In this document: piece after piece, positions 36,173-45,154 of the stretch | Layout: each line of letters begins with the position of its first letter | Position numbering within the stretch: position 1 is the first letter of the stretch | DNA from: Bradyrhizobium diazoefficiens | GTDB taxonomy: Bacteria > Pseudomonadota > Alphaproteobacteria > Rhizobiales > Xanthobacteraceae | NCBI RefSeq assembly: GCF_016616425.1 | Contig: NZ_CP067101.1 | Span: 6,448,001 to 6,512,000 of the forward strand | DNA: 64,000 nt | Direction of reading: 5' to 3' | Notes under the pieces: model-generated | Database searches by the model: none | Told to the model about the DNA's origin: nothing | Seen by the model: the letters and a program-made list of their open reading frames with translations, nothing else | Made by a program: the position numbers and the translations under genes

Positions 36173-36284
36173 TGTTCACGCGATGCTGCAATCGCCAGCG
36201 GGGTATTGCCGCCAATACCGAACATCCAAGCTATGCCACGCTGCGGATCAGCGCCCGACGCGATGCAGTCGAAATGCGAGGCTC
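36160..36284 (-). pseudogene. short repeat-like protein remnant
   Basis: On the minus strand a fragment reads FDCIASGADPQRG to NTPLAIAASREHQ and stops at 36160. The pattern ASGAD...NTPLAIAA is that of an ankyrin repeat. There is no start and an upstream stop, so it is a gene fragment at most. Confidence 0.3.
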
Positions 36285-36487
36285 AAAGGTCGGAAGCCAA
36301 AGTCTCGCCTTTAATAGACAATTCCGCTTTCACATCCGATAGCGAAAGCGCATTGCCTACCCTCGCTAATTGCTGCACCCCCGGGACCGCACCAGTTTCG
36401 CACCAGAAACAACCTGATTGGAACGCAACAAACGCGACCGAAAGCAGACAAAAGCACAGCAAAATCAACGAAGCTGTTTGATTTCCT

Positions 36488-36536
36488 GCCGCTCATAACG
36501 GTCTGGTTGCAGGTTCGAGTCCTGCCGGGCCCACCA
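36488..36536 (+). repeat. right island boundary: 3' half of a tRNA-Met gene
   Basis: The segment has a CTCATAA anticodon loop (anticodon CAU), a T-arm GCAGG-TTCGAGT-CCTGC with a perfect stem, and the acceptor end CGGGCCCACCA. No 5' half is present; the preceding sequence is the A/C-rich stretch also seen before the left copy. A tRNA 3' end without its 5' half is the signature of an attachment site left by integration. It is the better-preserved copy of the pair with 6844-6892. Confidence 0.7.
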
Positions 36537-36774
36537 GCGAGATCAACGGCTTAAAGGGATTTCCATTTCGCCGCCGCTGGGTCCGCTGCACCAGAAAAGT
36601 CGCGCTTCCTCGCTTATTGCGCACCTTCAACGACGATCAAGCTACTGGCCCACGTTCGATGCGACCATGGTTTCTCGCTCTTGATCGGAGATTCGGCGGC
36701 GCTATCGCAGGAATCGAACGGCGATCTTCGACGTGAGCCATCGCGTGCCCTCCGGGACAAATGAGCCTTGACGC

Positions 36775-36823
36775 GGTACCGACCGGTACCGTATGGTTGG
36801 GCCATATGGTACCTACTGGTACC
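36775..36823. promoter_or_regulatory. duplicated TetR-type operator
   Basis: Two 16-base copies of GGTACC-N4-GGTACC, at 36775-36790 (N4 = GACC) and 36808-36823 (N4 = TACT), spaced 33 bases centre to centre, about three helical turns. They lie 32 bases upstream of the TetR-family start at 36855, so they likely serve for autorepression and control of the following genes. Confidence 0.7.
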
Positions 36824-36854
36824 ACCTCAAGCGAGCGATGATATCGAGGTCGAC

Positions 36855-37508
36855 GTGAAGCAACGCCAGGAAGAGAGGGGAGAAGCGCCGGTTCGCCGAC
36901 GCATCCTCGAGGCTGCGTTCTCGGCGTTCCGGGAATCTGGCTATGCGGGGACGAGCACGCTTGAGATCGCAACGCGCGCGCATGTTTCGAAGAGGGAGCT
37001 TTATGCGTTGGTCGGCAACAAGAGCGAATTGCTTGCCGCATGCATCAGCGCGCGTGCCAAGCGGCTGCAGGTGCCCGCCGACCTGCCCGTGCCGCGCGAT
37101 CGAAAAACCCTGGAACAAGCGCTGAGCTCGTTCGGAGCCCGGCTTCTCAGCGAGATAAGCGAGCCCGCGGTGATCGGCGTGTTCCGACTCGCGATCGCAG
37201 AGGCGGTCCGCGCACCCGAGGCTGCGCGAGCTCTGGATTCGATCGGACGCGAGACCAGCCGGTCCGCCTTGCGGAGCATCATGGATCAGGCTCGGTCGGC
37301 CGGACTTCTCGACGGCGAACCGAGCGACCTGGCCGAGCATTTCTACGGGCTGCTATGGGGCAACCTGATGGTCAGCCTTCTGCTCGGCGTTGCCGTACGG
37401 CCTCCCTCTCGTGAGATCACGCGCCGCGCTCACGAAGCGACGATCGCCTTTCTCCGACTCCATCTCGAGCCGGACGATGCAGCGCAATCGTCTGACCGGA
37501 CACGGTGA
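36855..37508 (+). CDS. TetR-family transcriptional regulator
   Basis: About 217 residues. An N-terminal helix-turn-helix (about 12-60) has RRRILEAAFSAFRESGYAG and TSTLEIATRAHVSKRELY, the TetR signature. The remainder (about 75-210) is the helical ligand-binding domain. The start is put at the GTG at 36855 because this gives the usual N-terminus; the frame further upstream covers the operator. The operator pair upstream and the peptidase gene 60 bases downstream suggest it represses itself and the adjacent catabolic genes. Confidence 0.88.
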   Translation: MKQRQEERGEAPVRRRILEAAFSAFRESGYAGTSTLEIATRAHVSKRELYALVGNKSELLAACISARAKRLQVPADLPVPRDRKTLEQALSSFGARLLSEISEPAVIGVFRLAIAEAVRAPEAARALDSIGRETSRSALRSIMDQARSAGLLDGEPSDLAEHFYGLLWGNLMVSLLLGVAVRPPSREITRRAHEATIAFLRLHLEPDDAAQSSDRTR

Positions 37509-37568
37509 GGAGCTTCAGCGAACCCCGGCGGCTCCACACGCCCGCGGTCAAATAGGGAGAGACAAGAC

Positions 37569-38660
37569 ATGGCTGGCATGGAAAGCTTCAGCGCCGATTA
37601 CGGCCAGGCTCGGACGAAATTCGTCGAAGCAGCGAAAGCTCAAGACGGGGACCTGCAGCGCATTGCGCACCCCGCACGCGGGCCGGATGGCGCCGATCTC
37701 TCGATGGACATTGCGTGGCTCGGCGACCGGTCGGCCAGCAAGGTGCTCGTGACCATCTCCGGCGTCCACGGCGTGGAGGGCTTTTTCGGTTCGGGCGTCC
37801 AGATCGAATGGTTACGCCGCGGCGAGAACCGGAGGCTGTCGCAGGACACCGCAGCGCTCCTGGTCCACGCCGTCAACCCTTACGGCTTCGCGTGGCTGCG
37901 GCGCACGAACGAGGACAACGTCGATCTCAATCGCAATTGGATCGATTTCGATCGCCCCTTGCCGACAAACGAGCCATACGAGGAGATCGCGGAGGATCTC
38001 TGTCCATCCGACTGGACCGCCGAGACGCAGGCGACGGCCGGCGCCCGGCTTTCAAGCTGGCGGGCGCGCCATGGCGAGCGCGCCTTCATGCAGGCGGTCA
38101 TGGGAGGACAATGGCGCCACGCCGATGGTCTTTCCTACGGCGGAGCCGCGCCAAGTTGGTCCCGCAAGGTTCTGACGGACGTCCTGAAGTCCTACCTCGG
38201 CGCCGCCGCCCGCATTGCGATCGTCGACTTCCATACGGGGCTCGGCCCGCACGGCTACGCCGAGCCGATCGTTCACCGGCGGCGTGATGATCCTGGCTTC
38301 GGACGAACGAGATCATGGATCGGGGCGGCAGCGACCTCCATGTATGGCGGCGGTTCGATCTCCGCGGAGATCTTCGGCGATGGACTGAGCGCCATTCAAG
38401 CCCTGTTTCAAAACGCCGTTGTTGATGCAGTCGCTTTGGAATGCGGCGTGCTCCCACCCGACAAAGTCGGTGCCGCGCTTCGCGCGGATAACTGGCTCCA
38501 TGCTCATGGCGACCCGACTGGCCCGGAAACCCCCGGCATCAAGAGGCTGATCCGCGAAGCCTTCCATAGCGACTCCCAGATGTGGCAAGGCATGGCGCTG
38601 GGCCAGGGCCTCGCCGCATGCCGAGCCGCCCTTGGCGGCTTGTCCTTGCCACTGGATTGA
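37569..38660 (+). CDS. DUF2817-family metallopeptidase (M14-like)
   Basis: A 363-residue protein with a zinc carboxypeptidase-like fold. Zinc ligands are visible in SGVHGVEGFFGSG (His-x-x-Glu) and in VDFHTGLGPHGYAEP (His). The block NEDNVDLNRNWIDFDRP is the family's conserved Asn/Arg segment. No signal peptide. The substrate is unknown. It lies between the TetR gene and an acetoacetate-decarboxylase-like gene 16 bases downstream of its stop, on the same strand, so it is probably part of a regulated catabolic set. Confidence 0.85.
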   Translation: MAGMESFSADYGQARTKFVEAAKAQDGDLQRIAHPARGPDGADLSMDIAWLGDRSASKVLVTISGVHGVEGFFGSGVQIEWLRRGENRRLSQDTAALLVHAVNPYGFAWLRRTNEDNVDLNRNWIDFDRPLPTNEPYEEIAEDLCPSDWTAETQATAGARLSSWRARHGERAFMQAVMGGQWRHADGLSYGGAAPSWSRKVLTDVLKSYLGAAARIAIVDFHTGLGPHGYAEPIVHRRRDDPGFGRTRSWIGAAATSMYGGGSISAEIFGDGLSAIQALFQNAVVDAVALECGVLPPDKVGAALRADNWLHAHGDPTGPETPGIKRLIREAFHSDSQMWQGMALGQGLAACRAALGGLSLPLD

Positions 38661-38676
38661 AATCACGGGGCGAGAG

Positions 38677-39498
38677 ATGAAGCGCGAGCACAACACAACC
38701 GCGCCGGGCAAACTGAGTGTCTCCGAGAGCTATTATTTCGAAAATGGATGCACCATCGCCCACAACGTCGGCCTGGTCGAACGAATTTCTGGAACAAGGC
38801 GACTGATATTTCTGGAATGTGACCGCGACGCCGTCCTGGCCAAGCTCCCGGAAGGCTGGACAATTCGCGCCGGGACGTTTCCGGGAGCCAATCTCATTCT
38901 GAGCTTCAACGATTGGGTCAGCTACACCCTGCCGGATCAAACACTGCACAAGGTAAACTCTCCGCGATTCGTTGGATTCCTCGTGCCGGCCCAACACAAC
39001 ACTCACGGCCGATCAGGGTTCATGCAGATCTATGGCCTGGCCGCTGATCGCGAGTATTTGCCTGGTCCTTACCGCGCCTATCGTCGGGCCGCGTACGTTC
39101 ACTCTTGCAAGCTCGAAACGGATGGCCTGCAGAACACGTGGACGCACGAAGAATATCGGATTTCGCCTTCGCACAGCACAGGGCAGTTTACGCTCCGTGT
39201 GTCGCATCAGCGCACCTCGGCAAGGCGGGTCATTGCATCTCGCCCCAATGTCGCGGTGTTCTCGCCGCATGACTCGCAGATCGAACGATTTTACCAAGAG
39301 GATCTGATCCAGGAGATATCGTTCGCGCCGGCAATGAACGTCGCGAACGCAAAGGATTTTCAGTTGGAGTGGACAACACCCGACCTGGCCGGGGTGATGA
39401 CAACCGCGAAGCTCGCCGCGATGATCTACAACCCCGTTTACCTCCGAGATGTCTACGAGCGCCCGTCGGGACCAAATCCTCGAAACCGGAATCCGTGA
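38677..39498 (+). CDS. acetoacetate-decarboxylase-like protein
   Basis: A 273-residue protein starting MKREHNTTAPGKLSV at 38677. The stretch FLECDRDAVLAKLPEGWTI and the later FVGFLVPAQ resemble the acetoacetate decarboxylase superfamily, but I could not identify a certain catalytic Lys. If the assignment is right, it may decarboxylate or hydrate a keto acid from ring degradation. It lies between DUF2817 and an iron-type dehydrogenase. It could also be an unrelated family; confidence is moderate. Confidence 0.5.
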   Translation: MKREHNTTAPGKLSVSESYYFENGCTIAHNVGLVERISGTRRLIFLECDRDAVLAKLPEGWTIRAGTFPGANLILSFNDWVSYTLPDQTLHKVNSPRFVGFLVPAQHNTHGRSGFMQIYGLAADREYLPGPYRAYRRAAYVHSCKLETDGLQNTWTHEEYRISPSHSTGQFTLRVSHQRTSARRVIASRPNVAVFSPHDSQIERFYQEDLIQEISFAPAMNVANAKDFQLEWTTPDLAGVMTTAKLAAMIYNPVYLRDVYERPSGPNPRNRNP

Positions 39499-39524
39499 CG
39501 TCAGACATAACGGGGAGGACCGCA

Positions 39525-40700
39525 ATGAGAGCAGCCGGTACACATCTCTTCCCAATGATGGACAGGGTCATCTTCGGAAGACCTGCAGCTCAAGCGCTAT
39601 TGGACGAAGTAGACCGGCTGAACAAGCGCCGTGTCTTCTTGATGGTGAGCCATACGTTGAATTCGAGGACGAATGAAATTGAAAAGATACGGGCGGTGCT
39701 TGGCGAGCGCTTTGCCGGCCTGTTCGACCAAATCCCTCAACATACCTCACGGCAGGGCGGTACGATGGCCGCGCGTGCCGCTGTCGATGTCGAAGCGGAT
39801 TTGATCGTTGCAATCGGCGGCGGGTCCGTAGTCGATGCCAGCAAGATCATGTTGATCTGCATGGAGCACAAGATATTTGAGCCAAAAGGGCTTGACGGCT
39901 TCGAAATCCAGATCGGCCCCGGTCGCGCGCCGCAACGACCGACCTACAGGCCGCCTTCGGTCCGAATGATAGCGATTCCCAGCACGTTGTCGGGCGGCGA
40001 GTACAACGCGGGGTGCTTGGTGACGGATACCGATCGCGGGATCAAGCAAACCTTCTTCCATCCCCTTATGATGCCTATCACCATCATCCTTGATCCCGAA
40101 CTCGCGTTGCATGCGCCGGAAACGCTTTGGCTAGGATCTGGTACGCGCACAATGGACCATGCGATCGAAGCGCTTTGCGCGACGAGTGGCTCTCCGCTTG
40201 TCGATGCAACTGTACTGCGCGGCATTGCGCTGATGGCAAGAGTGCTTCCTCGGTCCCGAGCCAACCCCGCTGACGTTCCAATCAGAGCTCAGTGTCAAAT
40301 TGCAGCCTGGCTGTGTGCGTTTGGTTTGCAGGCGCGCGTGCCGATGGGGGCCAGCCATGCAATCGGACATGTGCTCGGAGGAATGTGCGGGGTGGCCCAC
40401 TATCTTTGCACTCCCGTCATGATGCCTGGCGTGCTTCACTACAATGAGCCGGCGACGGAGAAAGCTCAGAAGGAACTGGCAGCGGCGCTGGGACGGCCGG
40501 GGGTCCCTGCTTCTGACGCTTTCAGACAATTCATAATAGAGCTTGGCCTTCCAACACGGCTCCAAGAGGTCGGTGTGACGGAGGACAAGTTTGAGCTGAT
40601 AGCTCGGACTACCATGAAGGAGGAGATGTTCATCTACACGAATCCTCGACCAGTGAACGAGTGGGAGCAAGTCCGCGATATCCTCACGTTGGCGGCCTGA
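39525..40700 (+). CDS. iron-containing alcohol dehydrogenase / maleylacetate reductase-like
   Basis: A 391-residue oxidoreductase of the iron-type alcohol dehydrogenase family. The NAD(P)-binding region has LIVAIGGGSVVDASK and the metal-binding region ends with MGASHAIGHVLGG, whose two His are metal ligands in the family. The start at 39525 follows GGGGAGGA. The family includes maleylacetate reductase of aromatic degradation, which fits the neighbouring decarboxylase-like gene; exact substrate is unknown. A promoter shared with the TetR-controlled set is likely. Confidence 0.85.
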   Translation: MRAAGTHLFPMMDRVIFGRPAAQALLDEVDRLNKRRVFLMVSHTLNSRTNEIEKIRAVLGERFAGLFDQIPQHTSRQGGTMAARAAVDVEADLIVAIGGGSVVDASKIMLICMEHKIFEPKGLDGFEIQIGPGRAPQRPTYRPPSVRMIAIPSTLSGGEYNAGCLVTDTDRGIKQTFFHPLMMPITIILDPELALHAPETLWLGSGTRTMDHAIEALCATSGSPLVDATVLRGIALMARVLPRSRANPADVPIRAQCQIAAWLCAFGLQARVPMGASHAIGHVLGGMCGVAHYLCTPVMMPGVLHYNEPATEKAQKELAAALGRPGVPASDAFRQFIIELGLPTRLQEVGVTEDKFELIARTTMKEEMFIYTNPRPVNEWEQVRDILTLAA

Positions 40701-40748
40701 ATAAGGTTCTCGACGGCTGCGGCGCGCGCGAGAGTGTCGCCAGCCGTC

Positions 40749-43304
40749 CTACTCCTTGCCGGCCTGCTTGATCCTGGCGTCGGCGCCGCCAGCGTGTCTG
40801 GCTCGCTTGCCGGCACTTGACGAGGCCTCGCGGATCAGAGCCTCGATCCTGTCGAGGTCGCGCAGGTGAAGGTCGCGTTGTGCAAACGGGATCTCGATGC
40901 CCTCCTTGCGGAACCGCTTGAGGATTTCGAGCCGCACCTCGTTGGCAGCGCCGGCATCGATACCGATATTGGCGACGTGAAAGAACACCATGAACTCCAG
41001 CGCATCGGCGCCGAAATTGCTCAGAATGGCAAAAGGCTCGGGCACCTTCAACGCCCGCGGGTTGGCCGCCGCGATCTCGAGCAGGATGGCGATCACCCGG
41101 TCGGGATCGGAATCGTAGCCCGCGCCGACGGTGACCGACAAGCGCGCCGAGAAACTGCCGTGCATCCAGTTGACGACCTGCCCACTGATCAGTTCGGCGT
41201 TGGGCACGATCACCGAGAGATTGTCGTAGGTGACGATCTCGGTGGCACGCACGTTGATCCGCTTCACCACGCCCATGCGGGTACCGACCTCGATACGGTC
41301 GCCGACCTTGATCGGTCGCTCCACCAGAAGGATGATACCGGAAACGAAATTGTTGATGATGGATTGAAGTCCGAAGCCGATGCCGACGGACAAGGCGCCG
41401 GCGACGATCGCAATGTTCTGAAGATTCAGGCCGACATAGGACAGTGCGATGAAGGCCGCTATGATGACGCCGAGATAGCCAACGCCAGTCCGGATCGAGC
41501 TGCGGATGCCGATATCGAGGGTGGTCGCCGGCAGGAAGCGCGATTCGAGCCACTGCTGGATCGTTCGCGTCGCTACCACGCCAAAGAGCAGGACGACGAG
41601 CGCGCCGAAGATGGCCGACAGCGAAATGTTGAAATGGCCGATGCTGAAGCTGAAGAACGCCGCGGACAGAGTGTCGAAAATGTCGTCGGTGTTGATTCCC
41701 CATCTGGCGAGAATGACGAAGGCCGCCATTGCCACCAGCAGCAATTGCACCAGGCCGTAGAGCACGGCGGCGATCTGACGCACCGAGCCGTTGCGCAGTC
41801 CCGTCATCTGCCGCAGCAGGCGGCCGGCCCAGCCGTGAAAACCGAAGGTCGCGGCGATGACGGCGTCCGCGAACTGGCTGAGCAGGAAGAAGCTCATCAG
41901 CACCGTGGTGACCATCACCAGTTCGCCCGAAGCGAAGCGGCCGAACGCGACATAGCCGCCGAGCGGGGCGATCACCGCGGCTGCCGCAACGACCCAACCG
42001 AGCGGGATCAGCAGGCGCCACGCCGAGCGCTGCGCAGCGGTGGTTTCATCCGCCTCGTCGTCGTTCTCGGCGCCGGCCGTCGTGCGCAGCGCGACCATGA
42101 ACAGCAGCGCAATGACGATGGCGATCAGACCCTGGCTCGCCACGGTCAGTTCAGGCGGCGAAAACACCGCACGGTTTGTCGCATCGAGCGTCATGCCGAC
42201 CACGATCGCAAGGCCGATCCCCGTCGCCAGCGAGACCAGACCCTCGACAGCCTCATCCGGCAAACCGATCAGGCGCCAGGACGGACGTTTGGACGCCAGC
42301 ACCGCGTTAGTCAGGCTGACGAAGAACGAGGCGAAGGTGGTGCCGAGGAACAGTGCCCGGACGATGAGGTCCAGTCCCCGCGGCAGGATGCCGAGGGCCA
42401 TCAATGACTGATAGGCCACGAGCAATGCGACGCCAGGAATCGCGGTTCCGGCGAGCACGATGGTCGCTGCTGCACCGGTCTTGCGCAGCGGACTGGGATC
42501 GACCTCGGCATCCCGCGCTGTCCATCGGGCCTGCCAGCGTCGCCACGGCGAAACAAAAAATGCGACCAGGACGATGGCCACGATCAGAAGGCCAGATGCC
42601 GCGCGAAGCGGCTGCGAGGCGAGCAGCCTTGCCCAATTGGCGACGAGGTCGGCCAGCCGGCCGTTCGTTGATGGCAGTCCGGCGGCCACAGCCCCCCAGA
42701 AGGCGGGGCTGAGCAGGCTGTCGGAACGACGAAGCACGGAATCGGCGAATGCCGCACGGCGATGTTCGGAAATCGCATCGAGCGTTTGCTGTGCCCGTAC
42801 GCTCAAGAGCTTGGCCTGCTGGATGATGCTCTGACGCGCGGCAATTTCCGCCTGCAGCTTGGCGCGCTCGAGCAGGACGGAGTCGGACTGCGGCGGCGCC
42901 GATTTCGGGTTGGGTGCAAGCTCGGCAGCGCGAGCAATGGCCGTGTTGAGCGCCGGCGTGACGGCGGCGATCAGATCCCGCGCGCCGCTTTGTACCTCGG
43001 CCGCCCGATCGCGCATGTAGCTCAGCGTCGTGTCGGAAATGGCGCTGGAGCGAAGCACCGTTTCGGCGCGGTCCAGCGTCGCCTTCCAGTCGTCGAGTTT
43101 CTCCTGCTCGCTTGGAAATTGCGGAGCCGGCACCGACGGCAGCTTGTCCTCGCGCGCCGCCGCTGCGGGCGCGGCGGGCGTTCCGGCCGGCGCCGCAGGC
43201 GGGCTTGCCGCGTCACCGGCCGGCGCGGGTGCAGGCGTTGCGGCTTCGAGAGCCGTCCAGGGAATGACGACAAGAAAGGACAGCAGGAAGATCGCGCGCA
43301 GCAT
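40749..43304 (-). CDS. MscS-family mechanosensitive channel with DUF3772 periplasmic domain
   Basis: An 851-residue inner-membrane protein with a signal peptide at the start (MLRAIFLLSFLVVIPWTALEA), an Ala/Pro-rich linker and a coiled periplasmic DUF3772-like domain (about 55-230). These are followed by about ten transmembrane helices and the C-terminal MscS core (about 620-815) with GIGFGLQSIINNFVSG and DRIEVGTRMGVV. It releases solutes under osmotic shock. The start at 43304 is chosen for the signal peptide. It is convergent with the dehydrogenase gene. Confidence 0.9.
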   Translation of the reverse strand: MLRAIFLLSFLVVIPWTALEAATPAPAPAGDAASPPAAPAGTPAAPAAAAREDKLPSVPAPQFPSEQEKLDDWKATLDRAETVLRSSAISDTTLSYMRDRAAEVQSGARDLIAAVTPALNTAIARAAELAPNPKSAPPQSDSVLLERAKLQAEIAARQSIIQQAKLLSVRAQQTLDAISEHRRAAFADSVLRRSDSLLSPAFWGAVAAGLPSTNGRLADLVANWARLLASQPLRAASGLLIVAIVLVAFFVSPWRRWQARWTARDAEVDPSPLRKTGAAATIVLAGTAIPGVALLVAYQSLMALGILPRGLDLIVRALFLGTTFASFFVSLTNAVLASKRPSWRLIGLPDEAVEGLVSLATGIGLAIVVGMTLDATNRAVFSPPELTVASQGLIAIVIALLFMVALRTTAGAENDDEADETTAAQRSAWRLLIPLGWVVAAAAVIAPLGGYVAFGRFASGELVMVTTVLMSFFLLSQFADAVIAATFGFHGWAGRLLRQMTGLRNGSVRQIAAVLYGLVQLLLVAMAAFVILARWGINTDDIFDTLSAAFFSFSIGHFNISLSAIFGALVVLLFGVVATRTIQQWLESRFLPATTLDIGIRSSIRTGVGYLGVIIAAFIALSYVGLNLQNIAIVAGALSVGIGFGLQSIINNFVSGIILLVERPIKVGDRIEVGTRMGVVKRINVRATEIVTYDNLSVIVPNAELISGQVVNWMHGSFSARLSVTVGAGYDSDPDRVIAILLEIAAANPRALKVPEPFAILSNFGADALEFMVFFHVANIGIDAGAANEVRLEILKRFRKEGIEIPFAQRDLHLRDLDRIEALIREASSSAGKRARHAGGADARIKQAGKE

Positions 43305-43540
43305 CAAATTCGAGAACCTTTCTGGTCGTAAGACCTGGCGAACGTAACGTGGGAAAGCCGAGCCGGCTGCTCCCAGAGCGGAGTCGACGACGAGGCTTGG
43401 GCAGCAGCGCATCGACGCTCAAGGAGCGTTGGAAAACATTATCAGGCTGAAGCCGCATTTCGCGCCAACCTTGAACGCCGCAAAGCGGAACGCCTTGCGA
43501 GGGGAATCGCACCGGTACTTCTAAAGGAGGGTGACAATCA

Positions 43541-43616
43541 GGGAAATGGTCTTGCAGGGGAAAGCTCTTGCACGGAACGGACTTGAAGGAAATGGACTTG
43601 AAGGAGACGGTCTTGG
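43541..43616. repeat. about five copies of a 15-base tandem repeat
   Basis: Units of the type GGAAATGGACTTGAA recur five times, with 15-base spacing except one 16-base step. Minus-strand translation gives a five-residue periodic pattern (VSFKS-ISFKS-VPCKS), but no enclosing gene was found. Confidence 0.6.
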
Positions 43617-43990
43617 CTTTCGAATTTGGTTGGCGGCGTGTGCCGGCAATCCATGCCCCATCGAAACGGCCGCCCAAATGGACCCGCCCCGGCCGCAGCG
43701 GCTCCCTTCGCATCAATGTGCCTTGGTCACCGGACGATACCCATCCGCTGTCGAGGCGGCCAATTTGTGGCTGTCAGCGCGGCCAATTGTTCCAGTCTCT
43801 TGCTTCTCGAATTGACATTGTTGCTCCGGCAACAGGGTTCCCCGCGAGCGCTCACCAACTCGTGCCGGCGATATTTCCGGCCTCGGCCATAACGAATCGA
43901 TCCCGAGAACGAAATGTCATCAAAGACCATCCCTGGAGGATCGTTATAGCGCTACGCATTCAGATTGCTGATTGCCAATTCGGTTGAGTT

Positions 43991-44047
43991 GGAAGTCATG
44001 GAGCCGGAAGTCATGCGGCTGGAAGTGATGGAGCCGGAGGTCATCGG
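43991..44047. repeat. four copies of a 15-base tandem repeat
   Basis: GGAAGTCATGGAGCC, GGAAGTCATGCGGCT, GGAAGTGATGGAGCC and GGAGGTCATCGG follow in exact 15-base steps. No coding use is apparent. Confidence 0.65.
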
Positions 44048-44307
44048 ATCAATCCCTTGAACAGTCGAAGCCTTGTGTCGTTGGCGTGGCACGGTCATTT
44101 CTAGCCAGCCAGGTGCGCCGCTGCGCCGGAGCCATTGATTGCATCGCGATTGCTGCTAACGCGCCGCCAATTGCCCGGGGTTTCGGTGGGGGCTACGGTG
44201 ACAGCGCAGCGCGCATCATTCTGCGAAAGGTCTACGCTCATCCAACCGAGGGAAGCCCGACAGAAGCCAATGTGCTATCCTCCCGCGGGCGATAACGGAG
44301 AAAGCCA

Positions 44308-44676
44308 ATGGCAACCAACGTCAAGCAGATGCTCGAAGCCGCGAACGCGGCGGTCCCCAAGATCACGTCGGACGAGGCCGCCGAGATGATCAAGAACGGC
44401 AACACGCTGATCGTCGACGTTCGCGACGCGCCGGAGGTCGCCGCCAGCGGCAAGATCGCGGGGGCCGTGCATGTCTCGCGGGGGATGCTGGAGTTTCGCG
44501 CGGATCCGGAGTTGCCCTCCCACGACAAGGCGTTCGACCGGAACAAGACCGTGATCCTTTACTGCGCGTCCGGCGGCCGATCGGCACTGGCCGGCAAGTT
44601 GCTGAAGGATATGGGCTATCAGAAAGTCTATAACCTCGGCGGTTTCAAGGACTGGACGGGCGCCGTCGAGAAATAG
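44308..44676 (+). CDS. rhodanese-domain protein
   Basis: A 122-residue cytosolic single-domain rhodanese (sulfurtransferase). The active-site loop YCASGGRSALAG has the catalytic Cys. The family elements LIVDVRDAPEV and MGYQKVYNLGGFKDW are in place. Start ATG after GGAGAAAG. No operon partner; function likely in sulfur transfer or cyanide detoxification, not determined by context. Confidence 0.9.
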   Translation: MATNVKQMLEAANAAVPKITSDEAAEMIKNGNTLIVDVRDAPEVAASGKIAGAVHVSRGMLEFRADPELPSHDKAFDRNKTVILYCASGGRSALAGKLLKDMGYQKVYNLGGFKDWTGAVEK

Positions 44677-44775
44677 CGATTGCCGGCCGACAAAGCCAGG
44701 CGGTGGTCGTGATTTCCTTCCGCCTGCCCGACGGATCAAGCCGGACGCCGGACGGAGACGGGCTGCCCGCTCCGC

Positions 44776-44946
44776 TCACTCGACAGCTTGCCGGCGGTGC
44801 TGTTGACGAAGTGCAGCGACATGCAAGCGGGCACCTCGCGGGCATATAGTGTCCTCCGGCTCGGAGCTCTCGGGCCGCTCGTCATCGATCCGATGCTGGA
44901 CGTTCATGCCGGTGCGCGGGCACCTGAAGAGAATCTGCCGCTGCAT
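44776..44946 (-). CDS. small Cys-containing protein, possibly frameshifted at its end
   Basis: A 56-residue frame begins MQRQILFRCPRTGMNVQHRI, matching a small family common in rhizobia that has a CPRTG start and a later CPxC-type zinc pair before an LHFVN end. Here the last third leaves that pattern (ICPRGARLHVAALRQQ), while LHFVNSTAGKLSS is readable in another frame just beyond, so a frameshift is likely. Confidence 0.5.
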   Translation of the reverse strand: MQRQILFRCPRTGMNVQHRIDDERPESSEPEDTICPRGARLHVAALRQQHRRQAVE

Positions 44947-45154
44947 GCTTCCGTCATGCTCCCGAACGGCAGGCCTGCGAAATTGCGGACGATTCCTTAG
45001 GGGCCTTCCCTGTGTTTGCGATGGGTCAAGGCGAACGGTCTGCCAAGCAATCGGCCTCGGTACTCCTCGGGAGGCCGAGGCCGATTGACGTCGTCCGACC
45101 GACCCCCGCCGGGCACAGGCCACCATCGGGACCGCGTTGCGCCGCGTTCGACGT

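Larger units (their letters stand above)
43305..44307. other. 1-kb intergenic region containing two tandem-repeat arrays
   Basis: No gene with family resemblance is visible between the MscS start and the rhodanese start. It should contain the MscS promoter and that of the rhodanese. The two arrays of about 15-base repeats (43541-43616 and 43991-44047) are the only clear structure. Confidence 0.45.

Noticed and set aside
40866..42407. 513-residue plus-strand frame
   Set aside because: Antisense shadow of the MscS channel gene; composition is typical of reverse-complement reading.
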